A stretch of DNA of 64,000 nt from NCBI RefSeq assembly GCF_014931565.1, contig NZ_CP063353.1, forward strand, positions 2,976,001 through 3,040,000, given 5' to 3'. Position 1 is the stretch's first letter. Each line of letters starts with the position of its first letter. The notes under the pieces were generated by a model that saw only the letters and a list, made by a program, of their open reading frames with translations, had not been told where the DNA came from and made no database searches. This document shows, in pieces, positions 27,528 to 36,371 of the stretch. The position numbers were made by a program, and so were the translations under genes. Origin of the DNA: Clostridium sp. 'deep sea' (lineage in GTDB: Bacteria; Bacillota; UBA994; PWPR01).

Positions 27528-28601
27528 GTGAAATTAATGCGTTGGGTAATAGCCATAGTAGCACTTTTAATTGGGTATCAGTTAACATTTGATGCCTTGC
27601 CAACAGTGCTTAATTTCTTTAACGTTACAGCTGATAAATCAACACAAAATATCATAACAATATTTAGTAGCTTAATCTTTGCAATTATATTTTTTATTAT
27701 TACTCCCTACATCTTCCGTAGAATGGTATACTATGTTGACTCAGTGAATATTCGTTTTCAGAAAACCCCTGCTCAAGACATAGTTGTGTGTATAGTTGGT
27801 TTAGTGTCTGGACTTATATTAGCTAATTTATTAACTATACCATTAGTGAAAATACCTTTTATAGGATCTTATCTGCCTGTAGTAGCTAATGTGTTACTTG
27901 GCTACTTGGGCTTGATGATAGCTTGGCGAAAACGAGATGAACTGGCAATTTTATTGGCCTTAAATAAAAATAGATCTACATCAAAAAATGCTCAAATGGC
28001 TGCCATAAAAGTGCTAGACACTAGTGTAATTATTGATGGAAGAATCGCAGACATCTGTAGTACTGGAATAATTGAAGGCACAATAGGAATACCTATATTT
28101 GTATTGCAGGAGCTTCAATACATAGCTGATTCTGCAGATGCATTAAGGCGAAACCGTGGACGTAGAGGTTTAGATGTTTTAAATCGAATGCAAAAAGAAC
28201 TTGGGACCCAAGTAAAGATATTTGAGAGAGATTATCCAGATATAACTGAGGTAGATAGCAAACTAATAAGCTTAGCACAAGATCTAAATGCTACAATAAT
28301 TACAAATGACTATAACCTTAATAAAGTATGTAGAGTACAAAGTGTTGAGGTTCTTAATATTAACGAATTAGCCAACTCGGTAAAACCAGTAGTATTGCCT
28401 GGTGAAGAGATGTCGGTTTTAATTATCAAAGATGGAAAAGAAAACAGTCAGGGTATTGGTTATCTCGATGACGGTACTATGATTGTAGTAGAAGGTGGCA
28501 GAAAGTTCATAAATGAAGCTGTTAAAGTAGTTGTAACAAGTGTATTGCAAACAGCTGCTGGACGTATGATATTTACAAAGCTCTCTGAGAAAGCGAGTTA
28601 A
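27528..28601 (+). CDS. PIN/TRAM-domain membrane protein (YacL family)
   Basis: 357 aa, GTG start. Four predicted transmembrane segments (residues 1-130) are followed by a PIN nuclease-fold domain with the acidic residues LDTSVIIDGRIADI (about 163) and ITNDYNL, then a C-terminal TRAM RNA-binding domain (residues about 290-350: GEEMSVLIIKDGKENSQGIGYLDDGTMIVVEGG). YacL-type proteins sit in the same radA-ispD context in many Firmicutes; their RNA target is not established. The ribosome site is AGAGGGGGGTG. ispD starts 6 bases after the stop. Confidence 0.92.
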   Translation: MKLMRWVIAIVALLIGYQLTFDALPTVLNFFNVTADKSTQNIITIFSSLIFAIIFFIITPYIFRRMVYYVDSVNIRFQKTPAQDIVVCIVGLVSGLILANLLTIPLVKIPFIGSYLPVVANVLLGYLGLMIAWRKRDELAILLALNKNRSTSKNAQMAAIKVLDTSVIIDGRIADICSTGIIEGTIGIPIFVLQELQYIADSADALRRNRGRRGLDVLNRMQKELGTQVKIFERDYPDITEVDSKLISLAQDLNATIITNDYNLNKVCRVQSVEVLNINELANSVKPVVLPGEEMSVLIIKDGKENSQGIGYLDDGTMIVVEGGRKFINEAVKVVVTSVLQTAAGRMIFTKLSEKAS

Positions 28602-28607
28602 AAAATA

Positions 28608-29288
28608 ATGAATGTAAGCTCAATAATATTAGCAGCTGGTAAAGGAACTAGAATGAACACCTCGAGTAATAAGATACTCTTAACTCTTGGTGGACATTCT
28701 CTTTTATCTTATAGCGTTAATATTTTTAATAAAGCCGAAAAAATAAACGAAATAATAATTGTACATGCCTTAAATGAAAAAAAACATTTAATAGAAAGTC
28801 TCAAAGAAATTAACTTTGTTAAACCAGTAAAGTATGTTTTAGGAGGTAAATCACGCCAAGAGTCTGTTCAAAACGGAATAAAAGCCGTAGATAACAGCTG
28901 TGAATATATAGCAATTCACGATGGGGCACGCCCCTTTATATCAGTTGATTTTCTTAATGATATACTAATTAAAGCCATTGAAACAGGTGCTGTGATACCT
29001 GCGTTACCTGTGAAAGATACAATTAAAATGGTTGAAAACAATAAAGTTATAGGTACCTTAGAGCGGAAAAAACTCTATGCTGTACAAACCCCACAAATTT
29101 TTAAACTTAAAACATTTTTAATACATCAAAACAAACAAATAGCTGTAACTGATGACGCTTCATTAATTGAGGGTAATTACCCTGTTACAATTTTTCCTGG
29201 AAGTTATTATAATAAAAAAATAACTACTCCAGAGGATCTTTTATTTGCCGAGGCAGTTATAAGAAAGGTTGAACATCTAAAATGGTAA
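28608..29288 (+). CDS. ispD: 2-C-methyl-D-erythritol 4-phosphate cytidylyltransferase
   Basis: 226 aa. It converts MEP and CTP to CDP-ME in the non-mevalonate isoprenoid pathway. The nucleotide-binding motif SIILAAGKGTRM at the N-terminus, the GGKSRQESVQNG block and the IHDGARPF signature are all present, as is VTDDASLIE. It has no clear own promoter and overlaps ispF by 7 bases, so the two pathway enzymes are co-translated. Confidence 0.95.
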   Translation: MNVSSIILAAGKGTRMNTSSNKILLTLGGHSLLSYSVNIFNKAEKINEIIIVHALNEKKHLIESLKEINFVKPVKYVLGGKSRQESVQNGIKAVDNSCEYIAIHDGARPFISVDFLNDILIKAIETGAVIPALPVKDTIKMVENNKVIGTLERKKLYAVQTPQIFKLKTFLIHQNKQIAVTDDASLIEGNYPVTIFPGSYYNKKITTPEDLLFAEAVIRKVEHLKW

Positions 29289-30181
29289 AAACGGGATTTG
29301 GCATAGATATTCACCAGCTAAAGCAAGGTAGAAAATGCATTTTAGGGGGAATTGAAATACCCTCAGATATTGGACCATATGGACATTCAGATGCAGATGT
29401 AGTAATTCATGCGCTAATAGATGGATTATTAGGTGCTACGGCTCTTGGTGATATTGGGCAGTGGTTTCCAGATACAGATGATAAATATAAAGATATTGAT
29501 AGTGCAATTTTACTTACAGAAGTTGTAAATACCCTCGGCCAAAAAAACTATATAATTAACCATATAGATATAAATATAGTAGCTGAAAAGCCTAAAATTG
29601 CCCCTTATGTTGTTGCAATAAGAGAGAACCTAGCTAGTCTATTAAGAGTAAATTTTAACTCTGTTAGTGTTAAAGCAACTACTGCTGAAAAAATAGGTTT
29701 TATAGGTAGAAAAGAAGGCATAATGGCAACGGCTACTGTAACAATATTTGAACAAACAAATAATAAAAAAAAACTAGACTATAAAGTAGACTATAAAAAA
29801 TTAACTCCTATGGCACTTGCCTATATGGGTGATGCTGTTTTAGAGCTTTATGTAAGAAGGTATCTTTTATCAAGGGGAGTAAAGAAAGGTGCCCAGCTCC
29901 AAAAATTAGCCTTAGAATTTGTGTCAGCTAAAGCCCAAGCCCAAATGATTAAAGATAATATGCACTTGCTTACTGAAAAAGAGCATGATGTTTGGCGCTG
30001 GGGTAGAAACTCAAGGGGTGGTAATGTGCCCAAAAACACTGATCCAGTAAGCTATAGATTCAGCACAGGACTAGAGACCCTTATTGGTTATATTTATTTT
30101 AGTGAAGATATGGAACGTTTAGAGGAGCTTATAAACATCTTAATAGAAAATAAAAAAAATAAAGTGGAGGAACTAAAATGA
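29282..30181 (+). CDS. ispF: Fusion: IspF (MEcPP synthase) + Mini-ribonuclease III (MrnC)
   Basis: 299 aa, about twice the length of IspF. Residues 1-157 are a complete 2-C-methyl-D-erythritol 2,4-cyclodiphosphate synthase, with metal ligands in GIDIHQL and GHSDADV and the [11 protein letters not shown] motif. After a short lysine-rich linker ([14 protein letters not shown]), residues about 172-295 are a complete Mini-III RNase, the dimeric enzyme that matures 23S r[23 protein letters not shown] holds the catalytic Asp, and [17 protein letters not shown] and [15 protein letters not shown] the conserved core with the second acidic residue. Usually mrnC is a separate gene after cysS. There is no stop or frameshift between the halves. 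It overlaps thyX by 4 bases. Confidence 0.95.
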   Translation: MVKTGFGIDIHQLKQGRKCILGGIEIPSDIGPYGHSDADVVIHALIDGLLGATALGDIGQWFPDTDDKYKDIDSAILLTEVVNTLGQKNYIINHIDINIVAEKPKIAPYVVAIRENLASLLRVNFNSVSVKATTAEKIGFIGRKEGIMATATVTIFEQTNNKKKLDYKVDYKKLTPMALAYMGDAVLELYVRRYLLSRGVKKGAQLQKLALEFVSAKAQAQMIKDNMHLLTEKEHDVWRWGRNSRGGNVPKNTDPVSYRFSTGLETLIGYIYFSEDMERLEELINILIENKKNKVEELK

Positions 30182-30849
30182 TAAAAGTTAACTTGCTTGC
30201 TCATACCCCCAACCCAGAGAGAACAGTAGCAGCAGCTGCACGTTTGTGTTATTCAGCTGTTGGTGCTGAAGATTTACACAAAGACTTATCTGAAAAACAA
30301 GTGAAAAACCTAATAAAAAAACTAGGATCAATGGGACACACCTCTACTTTTGAGCATGCCTCATTTACCTTTGCCATAGAGGGAGTAAGTAGAGTATTAA
30401 CTCATCAATTAGTTCGTCATAGAATAGCCTCTTATAGCCAAAAATCTCAGCGTTATGTAACCGAAAAGGATTTTGAGTATATAGTGCCAAAGGCAATTGC
30501 TGAAAACCAAGAAGCCCTAAAAATCTATGAAAAACAAATGCAATCAGCACATGAATCATATGTTAAACTAATGCAATTAGTCCATAAAGAAGACGCCCGT
30601 TATGTATTGCCTAATGCTACAGAGACTAAAATAGTAGTAACAATGAATGCTCGTACTTTATTGCATTTCTTTAGCAAACGTTGCTGCTTAAGAGCCCAAA
30701 CAGAAATAAGAGAACTGGCAGACAAAATGTTAGCTTTAGTTAAAGAAGTAGCACCCAATCTTTTTGAAGTAGCAGGACCCTCATGTGTAACAGAGGGTGT
30801 ATGTTATGAGGGTAAATTAACCTGTGGACGAGCTAAAATAGTGAAGTAA
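30178..30849 (+). CDS. thyX: Flavin-dependent thymidylate synthase ThyX
   Basis: 223 aa. It makes dTMP from dUMP using FAD, NADPH and methylenetetrahydrofolate. The signature RHRxxSxxxxSxR appears as [14 protein letters not shown] (residue about 80). The flanking motifs [36 protein letters not shown] and [12 protein letters not shown] fit the family. The ATGA overlap with the upstream fusion gene suggests one operon. In many related genomes thyX also sits beside rlmB. Confidence 0.96.
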   Translation: MIKVNLLAHTPNPERTVAAAARLCYSAVGAEDLHKDLSEKQVKNLIKKLGSMGHTSTFEHASFTFAIEGVSRVLTHQLVRHRIASYSQKSQRYVTEKDFEYIVPKAIAENQEALKIYEKQMQSAHESYVKLMQLVHKEDARYVLPNATETKIVVTMNARTLLHFFSKRCCLRAQTEIRELADKMLALVKEVAPNLFEVAGPSCVTEGVCYEGKLTCGRAKIVK

Positions 30850-30999
30850 TACTAATCAATATTTAATAGACAATTAAAATGTTTGCTGTTAAGGCTCTAA
30901 ACTTTTACAGGCAAAGGTAGTACATTAGTATGTTTTTGGTTGTGGAAGTTTGTAGAACGCAGAGAGCAAACTATTTTAGCAGTCTAAGGAGGTAGTCAT

Positions 31000-31734
31000 A
31001 TGCAACTTGAAGGCAGACAATTAGTGATAAGTGCCTTAAAGGAAAACAAACAAATTGAAAAAATACAAATGTTACGAAATGCTTCGGGCGATATAATTAA
31101 TGAAATATACAAACTAGCTAAAGATAAAAGGGTACCAATAATTAGGGTAGAGCGACAAAAACTAAATTCCATAAGTAAAACCAATAATCATCAAGGTGTC
31201 ATAGCTATATTACCAACATGGCAGTATAGCGAATTAGATGATGTACTGACAAAATGCTCCAAAAAAGATGGTTATCCATTTTTACTTATGCTCGACCACT
31301 TAAATGACCCCCATAACTTCGGTTCTATAATAAGAACTGCCGATGCTGCTGGAGTAGATGGTATAATAATTCCACACCGCAGAAGTGTTGGCATAACCGA
31401 GGTAGTAATGAAGGTTAGTGCAGGTGCAATAACCAACGTACCAATTGTAAAGGTAACAAAGCTTAACAATGTACTTCAAGACCTTAAAAAACAAGGTTTT
31501 TGGGTAGTTGGTACCGATGCCAATACCGATAAAATGATTTATGATGTAGACCTAAAAATGCCCATAGTAATGCTAATAGGTAGTGAGGGCAAAGGATTAG
31601 GTAAACCTATAAAAGACAAGTGTGACTTTTTAGTAAAGCTACCCATGAAAGGACACGTATCATCCCTAAACGCCTCAGTAGCGGCAGGGATTTGTATGTT
31701 TGAGGTAGTAAGACAACAAGAGGCTGTTCGATAG
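31000..31734 (+). CDS. rlmB: 23S rRNA (guanosine-2'-O-)-methyltransferase RlmB (SpoU/TrmH family)
   Basis: 244 aa. An N-terminal substrate-binding domain (EGRQLVISALKENKQIEKIQML) is followed by a knotted SpoU methyltransferase domain with its three motifs: LDHLNDPHNFGSIIRTA, IVMLIGSEGKGLG and LPMKGHVSSLNASVAAGICMFE. It starts after AAGGAGGTAG. Its last codons lie inside a 17-bp perfect inverted repeat. 30850-30999 holds no other gene. Confidence 0.95.
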   Translation: MQLEGRQLVISALKENKQIEKIQMLRNASGDIINEIYKLAKDKRVPIIRVERQKLNSISKTNNHQGVIAILPTWQYSELDDVLTKCSKKDGYPFLLMLDHLNDPHNFGSIIRTADAAGVDGIIIPHRRSVGITEVVMKVSAGAITNVPIVKVTKLNNVLQDLKKQGFWVVGTDANTDKMIYDVDLKMPIVMLIGSEGKGLGKPIKDKCDFLVKLPMKGHVSSLNASVAAGICMFEVVRQQEAVR

Positions 31735-31753
31735 AGCAGCCTCTTGTTGTCTT
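31710..31753 (+). terminator. Long perfect hairpin over the rlmB stop codon
   Basis: AAGACAACAAGAGGCTG (31710-31726) pairs perfectly with 31737-31753 around a 10-base loop that contains the TAG stop. It has no T tract, so it may terminate weakly, block 3' decay, or act as a repeat insertion boundary. Confidence 0.6.
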
Positions 31754-31761
31754 ATGTATCT

Positions 31762-32520
31762 GCAATGCCCAATATAGGGGATGGCCTTGTGCCATCCTAT
31801 GTTAATTATAAAGTTAAACCCAACAAAAACACTTTCCCCAAAAACAAGTGACTAACCACAAGGTGGGGTCTGGCCTCAACAGGACTAACTTTACCTAATT
31901 ATCTAGTAAACATTATGGCTGAAAGAAATAACTATCTTACAGCACGAGGCCTGACCCCTGTTACAATTAACCCGTTAGGCAATAAGATATCAGTATGTAC
32001 AATTTACATGATAATTAATGCATAAATGCAATATCCAATGTAAGGGATGGCCTTGTGCCATCCTATGTTAATTATAAAGTTAAACCCAACAAAAAACCTC
32101 CCTCCCAAAACGTTTGACCAACCTCAAAGTGGGGTCTGGCCTCAACAGGACTAACTTTACCTAATTATCTAGTAAACATTATGGCTGAAAGAAATAACTA
32201 TATCACCAGCACGAGGCCTGACCCCTGTTACAATTAAACTGTTAGGCAATAAGATATCAGTATGTACAATTTACATGATAATTAATGCATAAATGCAATA
32301 CCCAATGTAGGGGATGGCCTTGTGCCATCCTATGTTAATTATAAAGTTAAACCCAACAAAAACACTTTCCCCAAAAACAAGTGACTAACCACAAGGTGGG
32401 GTCTGGCCTCAACAGGACTAACTTTACCTAATTATCTAGTAAACATTATGGCTAAAAGAAATAACTATCTTACAGCACGAGGCCTGACCCCTGTTACAAT
32501 TAAAGCGTTAGGCAATAATA
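31762..32520 (+). repeat. Tandem array: three copies of a ~267-bp structured repeat
   Basis: The copies start at 31762, 32028 and 32295 (266/267-bp period) and are nearly identical. Each holds a GGATGGC-CTTGT-GCCATCC hairpin (31779, 32045, 32312). Each also holds a long-range inverted repeat, GGGGTCTGGCCTC (31865, 32131, 32398) with GAGGCCTGACCCC (31946, 32213, 32479), ending TGTTACAATTAA..CGTTAGGCAATAA. No coding sequence is present. Confidence 0.9.
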
Positions 32521-32603
32521 AACCATTTGCAAAAAGATGTCAGTGTTGTTGAGTAATTATTAAATTATATGTTAAAATATAGGTAAAAATGTAGAGGTGA
32601 GAT

Positions 32604-33191
32604 ATGAGAGACATTAAAGGTGAGAGTAATACTATAAATATTTTTGAAGGAGACATAAAAAATAAAGAAAGTATTGATAACTTTGTAATTGGCACACAAA
32701 TTATTAATAATCCAACTCAAAAGCAAGATGAAATTAAATATGAAATAAAGCAAGGAAAGTTAAGACTTAACAAAAATGTGATTTCAATAGTAGGTGGGTC
32801 ATTCTCTTTAGTAGGATTACTAGGGTTTATATCAAGTATATTTACAATAGTTGGAGGTATAAAAGACGGACAATTTTTGGAGTTAACCCCCATTAGTAAT
32901 TATTATTTTATTTCATTACTCATTGGAATACTAGTTTTATTCTTCAGTATTAAATTGAGGAAAAAAAGAATAGTTAGCATATTTTCAAAGTATATATTTG
33001 GCTTTCAATTAGGGTTGTTTAAAGATGGGACAGTAGCTAGGTTAAAGATAGCTAGTAGCTGTCCAAAACAAAATTGTGGCGGTAAGCTAAATTTTTACTA
33101 TAACGAGAATGAAGATAAGTACTATTTTATATGTTCAAGAAATTCGAGTCAACATAGATTTGAGTTTGATTTTACCACATTAGAGTATTAA
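32604..33191 (+). CDS. Membrane protein with C-terminal zinc-ribbon-like domain, function unknown
   Basis: 195 aa; I do not recognise the family. The soluble N-terminus (residues 1-60) contains INIFEGDIKNKESIDNFVIGTQIINN. It is followed by two hydrophobic transmembrane stretches (about 66-92 and 104-121) and a cytoplasmic-looking C-terminal domain with CPKQNCGG and FICSRNSSQHRFEF, a possible zinc site. The ribosome site is TAGAGGTGAG. It lies in a repeat-flanked accessory island, with the HEPN-like gene following in the same direction after about 170 bases, so they may work as a pair. Codon use is very AT-rich compared with the flanking housekeeping genes. Confidence 0.75.
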   Translation: MRDIKGESNTINIFEGDIKNKESIDNFVIGTQIINNPTQKQDEIKYEIKQGKLRLNKNVISIVGGSFSLVGLLGFISSIFTIVGGIKDGQFLELTPISNYYFISLLIGILVLFFSIKLRKKRIVSIFSKYIFGFQLGLFKDGTVARLKIASSCPKQNCGGKLNFYYNENEDKYYFICSRNSSQHRFEFDFTTLEY

Positions 33192-33364
33192 CAAATTGCT
33201 TGCTAGTTATATAAAAATTGCTAGTGCCTTGGTTGATGTATATTTCTGAAGTTTCTATTTAGGAGATAATATAACTTTGATTGAATAATTGAACATGTTT
33301 GATTACATATTTGATATATCATATTGTATTTATTTAATATTTCATATAAAAGAGGGTGCTATTA

Positions 33365-34231
33365 TTGAAAATCGCAACAGTAACCAGAGAGAATCATTTT
33401 GACGTAAAAGATATCAGTGAATTATTAGTTAAAGAATTATACTCATATAATGAAATATTAACAGATTTCAAAAGTATGAATGAACCTTATCAATTAATAT
33501 GTCGTTCATATAGTCATTTTCTTGAAAATATAAAGCAAAGTAACTATAAAAAGCCTATGCAAGTAAAACATGATATTATTAATACATTAAATTCCTTTTT
33601 ATCATCATCTCAGAAATATCTGGATAAGGTTAAAAGAATATTAATAAAAACATTTCCCAATGAGATACCTACTCCTTCTCACATTATAAAAAGAACGAAA
33701 AATAAGAACATAAAAGAAGGTGAGAAAATATATTTGGAAATAACAATGAAAATTTATGACTCTAGTTTTGAATATAGGTTAACTTATAATATGAGAAATT
33801 ATTGTCAACATACAGGACATCAAGCATTTACGATACTTAAAAATAAAAATGGAATTAATATATTACTTTCTAAGAATGAATATTTAAATGACCATTTGGG
33901 TATTCAAAATCCTTTGAAAAAAGAGTTAGTGAAAATGAACATAGATGATTTAGATATTCTCAATATTTTCAGTAAATATATGAGTGATATTAAGGGAATG
34001 AATAATGAGTTTCTTAATATAATGATTAAAGAAAAAATAGCAGATGCAATAGTTGCAGGATATCAAATATTACATAAATTTCCAGAAAGAAAGGTTTATG
34101 AAGAATGGGTGTTTATTAAGGATAGTAGCTTTGACGGTGAAAATTTTAATGGTGACATAATTTCTTTCAACTATGTATTAGCTAATGATTTAGCAAAAGA
34201 TAACTTAAGGAGTTTTCATTCTCTGGTGTAA
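33365..34231 (+). CDS. Hypothetical protein with HEPN-like R-N-x3-H motif
   Basis: 288 aa from TTG 33365 (spaced correctly after AGAGGG); GTG 33356 is also in frame but too close to that site. It is mainly helical. Around residue 135 the sequence YRLTYNMRNYCQHTG contains R-N-Y-C-Q-H, matching the Rx4-6H signature with a polar residue after Arg that marks HEPN-type RNases and toxins (inference from the motif only). The rest is unlike any family I can name. The frame ends at 34231, but a different frame stays open for another 70 codons, so the 3' end may be frameshifted. It is paired with the membrane protein upstream and could be a small defence or stress module. Confidence 0.65.
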   Translation: MKIATVTRENHFDVKDISELLVKELYSYNEILTDFKSMNEPYQLICRSYSHFLENIKQSNYKKPMQVKHDIINTLNSFLSSSQKYLDKVKRILIKTFPNEIPTPSHIIKRTKNKNIKEGEKIYLEITMKIYDSSFEYRLTYNMRNYCQHTGHQAFTILKNKNGINILLSKNEYLNDHLGIQNPLKKELVKMNIDDLDILNIFSKYMSDIKGMNNEFLNIMIKEKIADAIVAGYQILHKFPERKVYEEWVFIKDSSFDGENFNGDIISFNYVLANDLAKDNLRSFHSLV

Positions 34232-34443
34232 ATAGTTATTTAACTAATAATGGATTTCCAAAAATTGAAGATAGTATGATTTTCAATGGCTTAGATTTAG
34301 TAAAAACTAATGATTATTCTTGGGAAAAGTATTATGAAAATTACTCATTTAATGGTGAGTATTACGCTTTGTATTTTCCTTTATTTATGGAGGCAAACAA
34401 CAAGAAAAAGATATTTGATAAAATAGTAGGTAATAGGAAGTAG
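34204..34443 (+). pseudogene. Possible frameshifted C-terminal part of the HEPN-like gene
   Basis: A frame shifted by one relative to the upstream gene is open from 34204 to TAG 34443. It reads as plausible protein: SYLTNNGFPKIEDSMIF, then WEKYYENYSFNGEYYALYF. It has no ribosome site or start of its own near its left end. A single-base slip near 34204-34228 (e.g. at the TTTT) would join the two frames into one protein of about 360 aa. It could also be a short independent ORF. Confidence 0.45.
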
Positions 34444-34579
34444 GTCTGTTTAATGTTAGAACATAAATCACTCCTAACAACATTTATTATAAATTTGAAA
34501 ATACCTTACGATTACAAGGTAATTGTTCTCACGCATTGTGTCTTTTTTGCATGCGTATTTAACAAGCTTACTTGAAATA

Positions 34580-35250
34580 AACAGTTTGTTTAGCAGAGCT
34601 CACGTCTTATTAGTTTTTAAGTAAGCTATGGTTCAACTGCCAATGTTCGCCACTGAATGGCCTTGTGCCATCCTATGATTAATATAAAGCAAACCCACCA
34701 AAAACCCTCTTGGATGGAATAAATAACTATATCACCAGCACGAGGCCTGACCCCTGTTACAATTAAACTGTTAGGCATTAATAAAAGCTCTGATAAAACC
34801 TGTTTAACACATCACAGCTTAATCAAACGTTATTCCGCAGAGCCTTACGGCTTGCTAGTTTTTAAGTAAGAAACCGTATGCAAATGCCAGTATATGCTGC
34901 TGGGACACATCATTCGGGTTGTGGTTTTTACCACTTTGTTAGTTAAATGAAACTTTAAGCTGTAAAGCTACGTAGGATATTGCCTCAAGAAATGTCCCGA
35001 GTTTCAGGCTGTCGGTACGTTTGGTCATCAGTCTTCGTAGCGGCGTATGGCAATACGCCTTATGTACCAAAGGCACACTTCATATGCCGTAAAGCATACT
35101 TCATCCCTAAGAGGTACTTCATTTGCGAAGTGTCTTCATGTGCTAAAGCACACTTTAGGACTGTGACAATTAACCCGTTAGGTATTAAGATATGTGTAAG
35201 CATAAAAAGCAATTTCCAAAGCGTCCGTGGAAAGAAAATACCCCCCAATT
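34580..35250 (+). repeat. Mosaic of dispersed hairpin repeats before sigH
   Basis: No gene seen. In order: an AATGGC-CTTGT-GCCATCC hairpin (34656); a truncated main repeat keeping only GAGGCCTGACCCC (34742-34754) and its CTGTTAGGCATTAA tail; AGAGCCTTACGGCTTGC (34839); GGGACACATCATTCGG ... AAGAAATGTCCC (34902-34998); GGCGTAT-GGCA-ATACGCC (35042); and a run of CTTCAT-linked mini-hairpins (35077-35155) ending ACAATTAACCCGTTAGG. Confidence 0.7.
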
Positions 35251-35327
35251 TGACGATTAAACAATATACCAGTATAATATTAGTTACGTTGTAACAGGTC
35301 GAATTATGTATAATGGGGGCGATATAT

Positions 35328-35969
35328 GTGGATATGATGTGCCAAAGAGAGGTAGCATCTCCGTTTGAGTTTCTACCCGAAGAGAAGATTGTTGAAGCAG
35401 CAAAAGATGGTAGCCATTATGCATATGAGTTTATTTTTAGTCGCTATCGAGGCTTTGTTAGAGCTAAGGCGCGCTCTTACTTTTTAATAGGAGCAGATAG
35501 AGAAGATATAGTTCAAGAGGGAATGATAGGTTTGTATAAAGCTATCCGTGACTATAGAACAGATAAGCTTGCCTCATTTAGAGCCTTTGCTGAGCTGTGT
35601 GTTACTCGTCAAATAATTACCGCAATAAAAACTGCAACACGCCAAAAGCACATACCATTAAACTCATATGTATCACTGAATAAACCCGTATATGACGAAG
35701 AATCAGACCGAACTTTATTAGATGTGTTAAAAGGAAGTAAAATAACTAATCCTGAGCAATTAGTGATAAACTTAGAAGCCTATCAAGCCATAGAACATAA
35801 GCTAACAGAAATTCTTAGTGAACTCGAATGGCAAGTGTTAATGTTTTATCTTGATGGTAAATCGTATCAAGAAATTGCTGTAGATTTAAACCGACATGTT
35901 AAGTCTGTAGATAACGCTTTACAGAGGGTAAAAAGAAAGCTAGAAAAATACTTGGAAGATAGAGAATAA
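35328..35969 (+). CDS. sigH: RNA polymerase sigma-H factor
   Basis: About 213 aa. Sigma-70 regions 2 and 4 are clear: YRGFVRAKARSYFLIGADREDIVQEGMIGLYKAIRDY (region 2, core and -10 recognition) and LDGKSYQEIAVDLNRHVKSVDNALQRVKRKLEKYL (region 4, -35 recognition). These match Bacillus SigH almost residue for residue. In endospore formers SigH drives early sporulation and transition-state genes. I prefer GTG 35328, 8 bases after GGGGG; the ATG at 35313 has no ribosome site. The location between rlmB and the tRNA/tuf/rpmG block is the conserved one. Confidence 0.95.
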   Translation: MDMMCQREVASPFEFLPEEKIVEAAKDGSHYAYEFIFSRYRGFVRAKARSYFLIGADREDIVQEGMIGLYKAIRDYRTDKLASFRAFAELCVTRQIITAIKTATRQKHIPLNSYVSLNKPVYDEESDRTLLDVLKGSKITNPEQLVINLEAYQAIEHKLTEILSELEWQVLMFYLDGKSYQEIAVDLNRHVKSVDNALQRVKRKLEKYLEDRE

Positions 35970-35985
35970 AAAAACTAAAAAGCTA

Positions 35986-36014
35986 TTGACATTTGCAGGT
36001 GACTTATATATAAT
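35986..36014 (+). promoter_or_regulatory. Promoter of the tRNA cluster
   Basis: Perfect sigma-A consensus: TTGACA - 17 - TATAAT. Confidence 0.9.
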
Positions 36015-36046
36015 TTATTACGCGTCCTGAATCCATAGGGTGTTTA

Positions 36047-36131
36047 GGAGAGATGCCCGAGTGGCTAAAGGGGGCGGACTGTAAATCCGTTAGCGAAGCT
36101 TACACTGGTTCGAATCCAGTTCTCTCCACCA
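36047..36131 (+). tRNA. tRNA-Tyr (anticodon GTA)
   Basis: The 5' GGAGAGA pairs with TCTCTCC. The anticodon loop is CTGTAAA, the variable arm is long (class II), the T-loop is GGTTCGAATCC, and CCA is encoded. Confidence 0.97.
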
Positions 36132-36135
36132 ATAC

Positions 36136-36209
36136 GCGGGTGTAGCTCAATGGTAGAGCCCCAGCCTTCCAAGCTGGTCATGAGGGTTCGATTCCCTTCA
36201 CCCGCTCCA
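36136..36209 (+). tRNA. tRNA-Gly (anticodon TCC)
   Basis: GCGGGTG pairs with CACCCGC. The anticodon stem is CCAGC / GCTGG around CTTCCAA, the T-loop is GGTTCGATTCC, and CCA is encoded. It lies 4 bases after tRNA-Tyr. Confidence 0.97.
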
Positions 36210-36248
36210 TTTATTTAAATGGGGTGTTTTTTTTTACCTATAAATTAT

Positions 36249-36324
<76 letters not shown>

Positions 36325-36331
36325 TATAAAG

Positions 36332-36356
36332 AACTGCCGTTTAGGCAGTTTTTTTG
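36332..36356 (+). terminator. Terminator of the tRNA cluster
   Basis: AACTGCC-GTTTA-GGCAGTT followed by T7. Confidence 0.9.
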
Positions 36357-36371
36357 TGCATTAAATTACCA

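Noticed and set aside
34980-35294. 104-codon ORF on the plus strand
   Set aside because: It lies entirely in the hairpin-repeat mosaic, has no ribosome site, and its peptide reflects the CTTCAT repeats (FICRKAYFIPKRYFIC).
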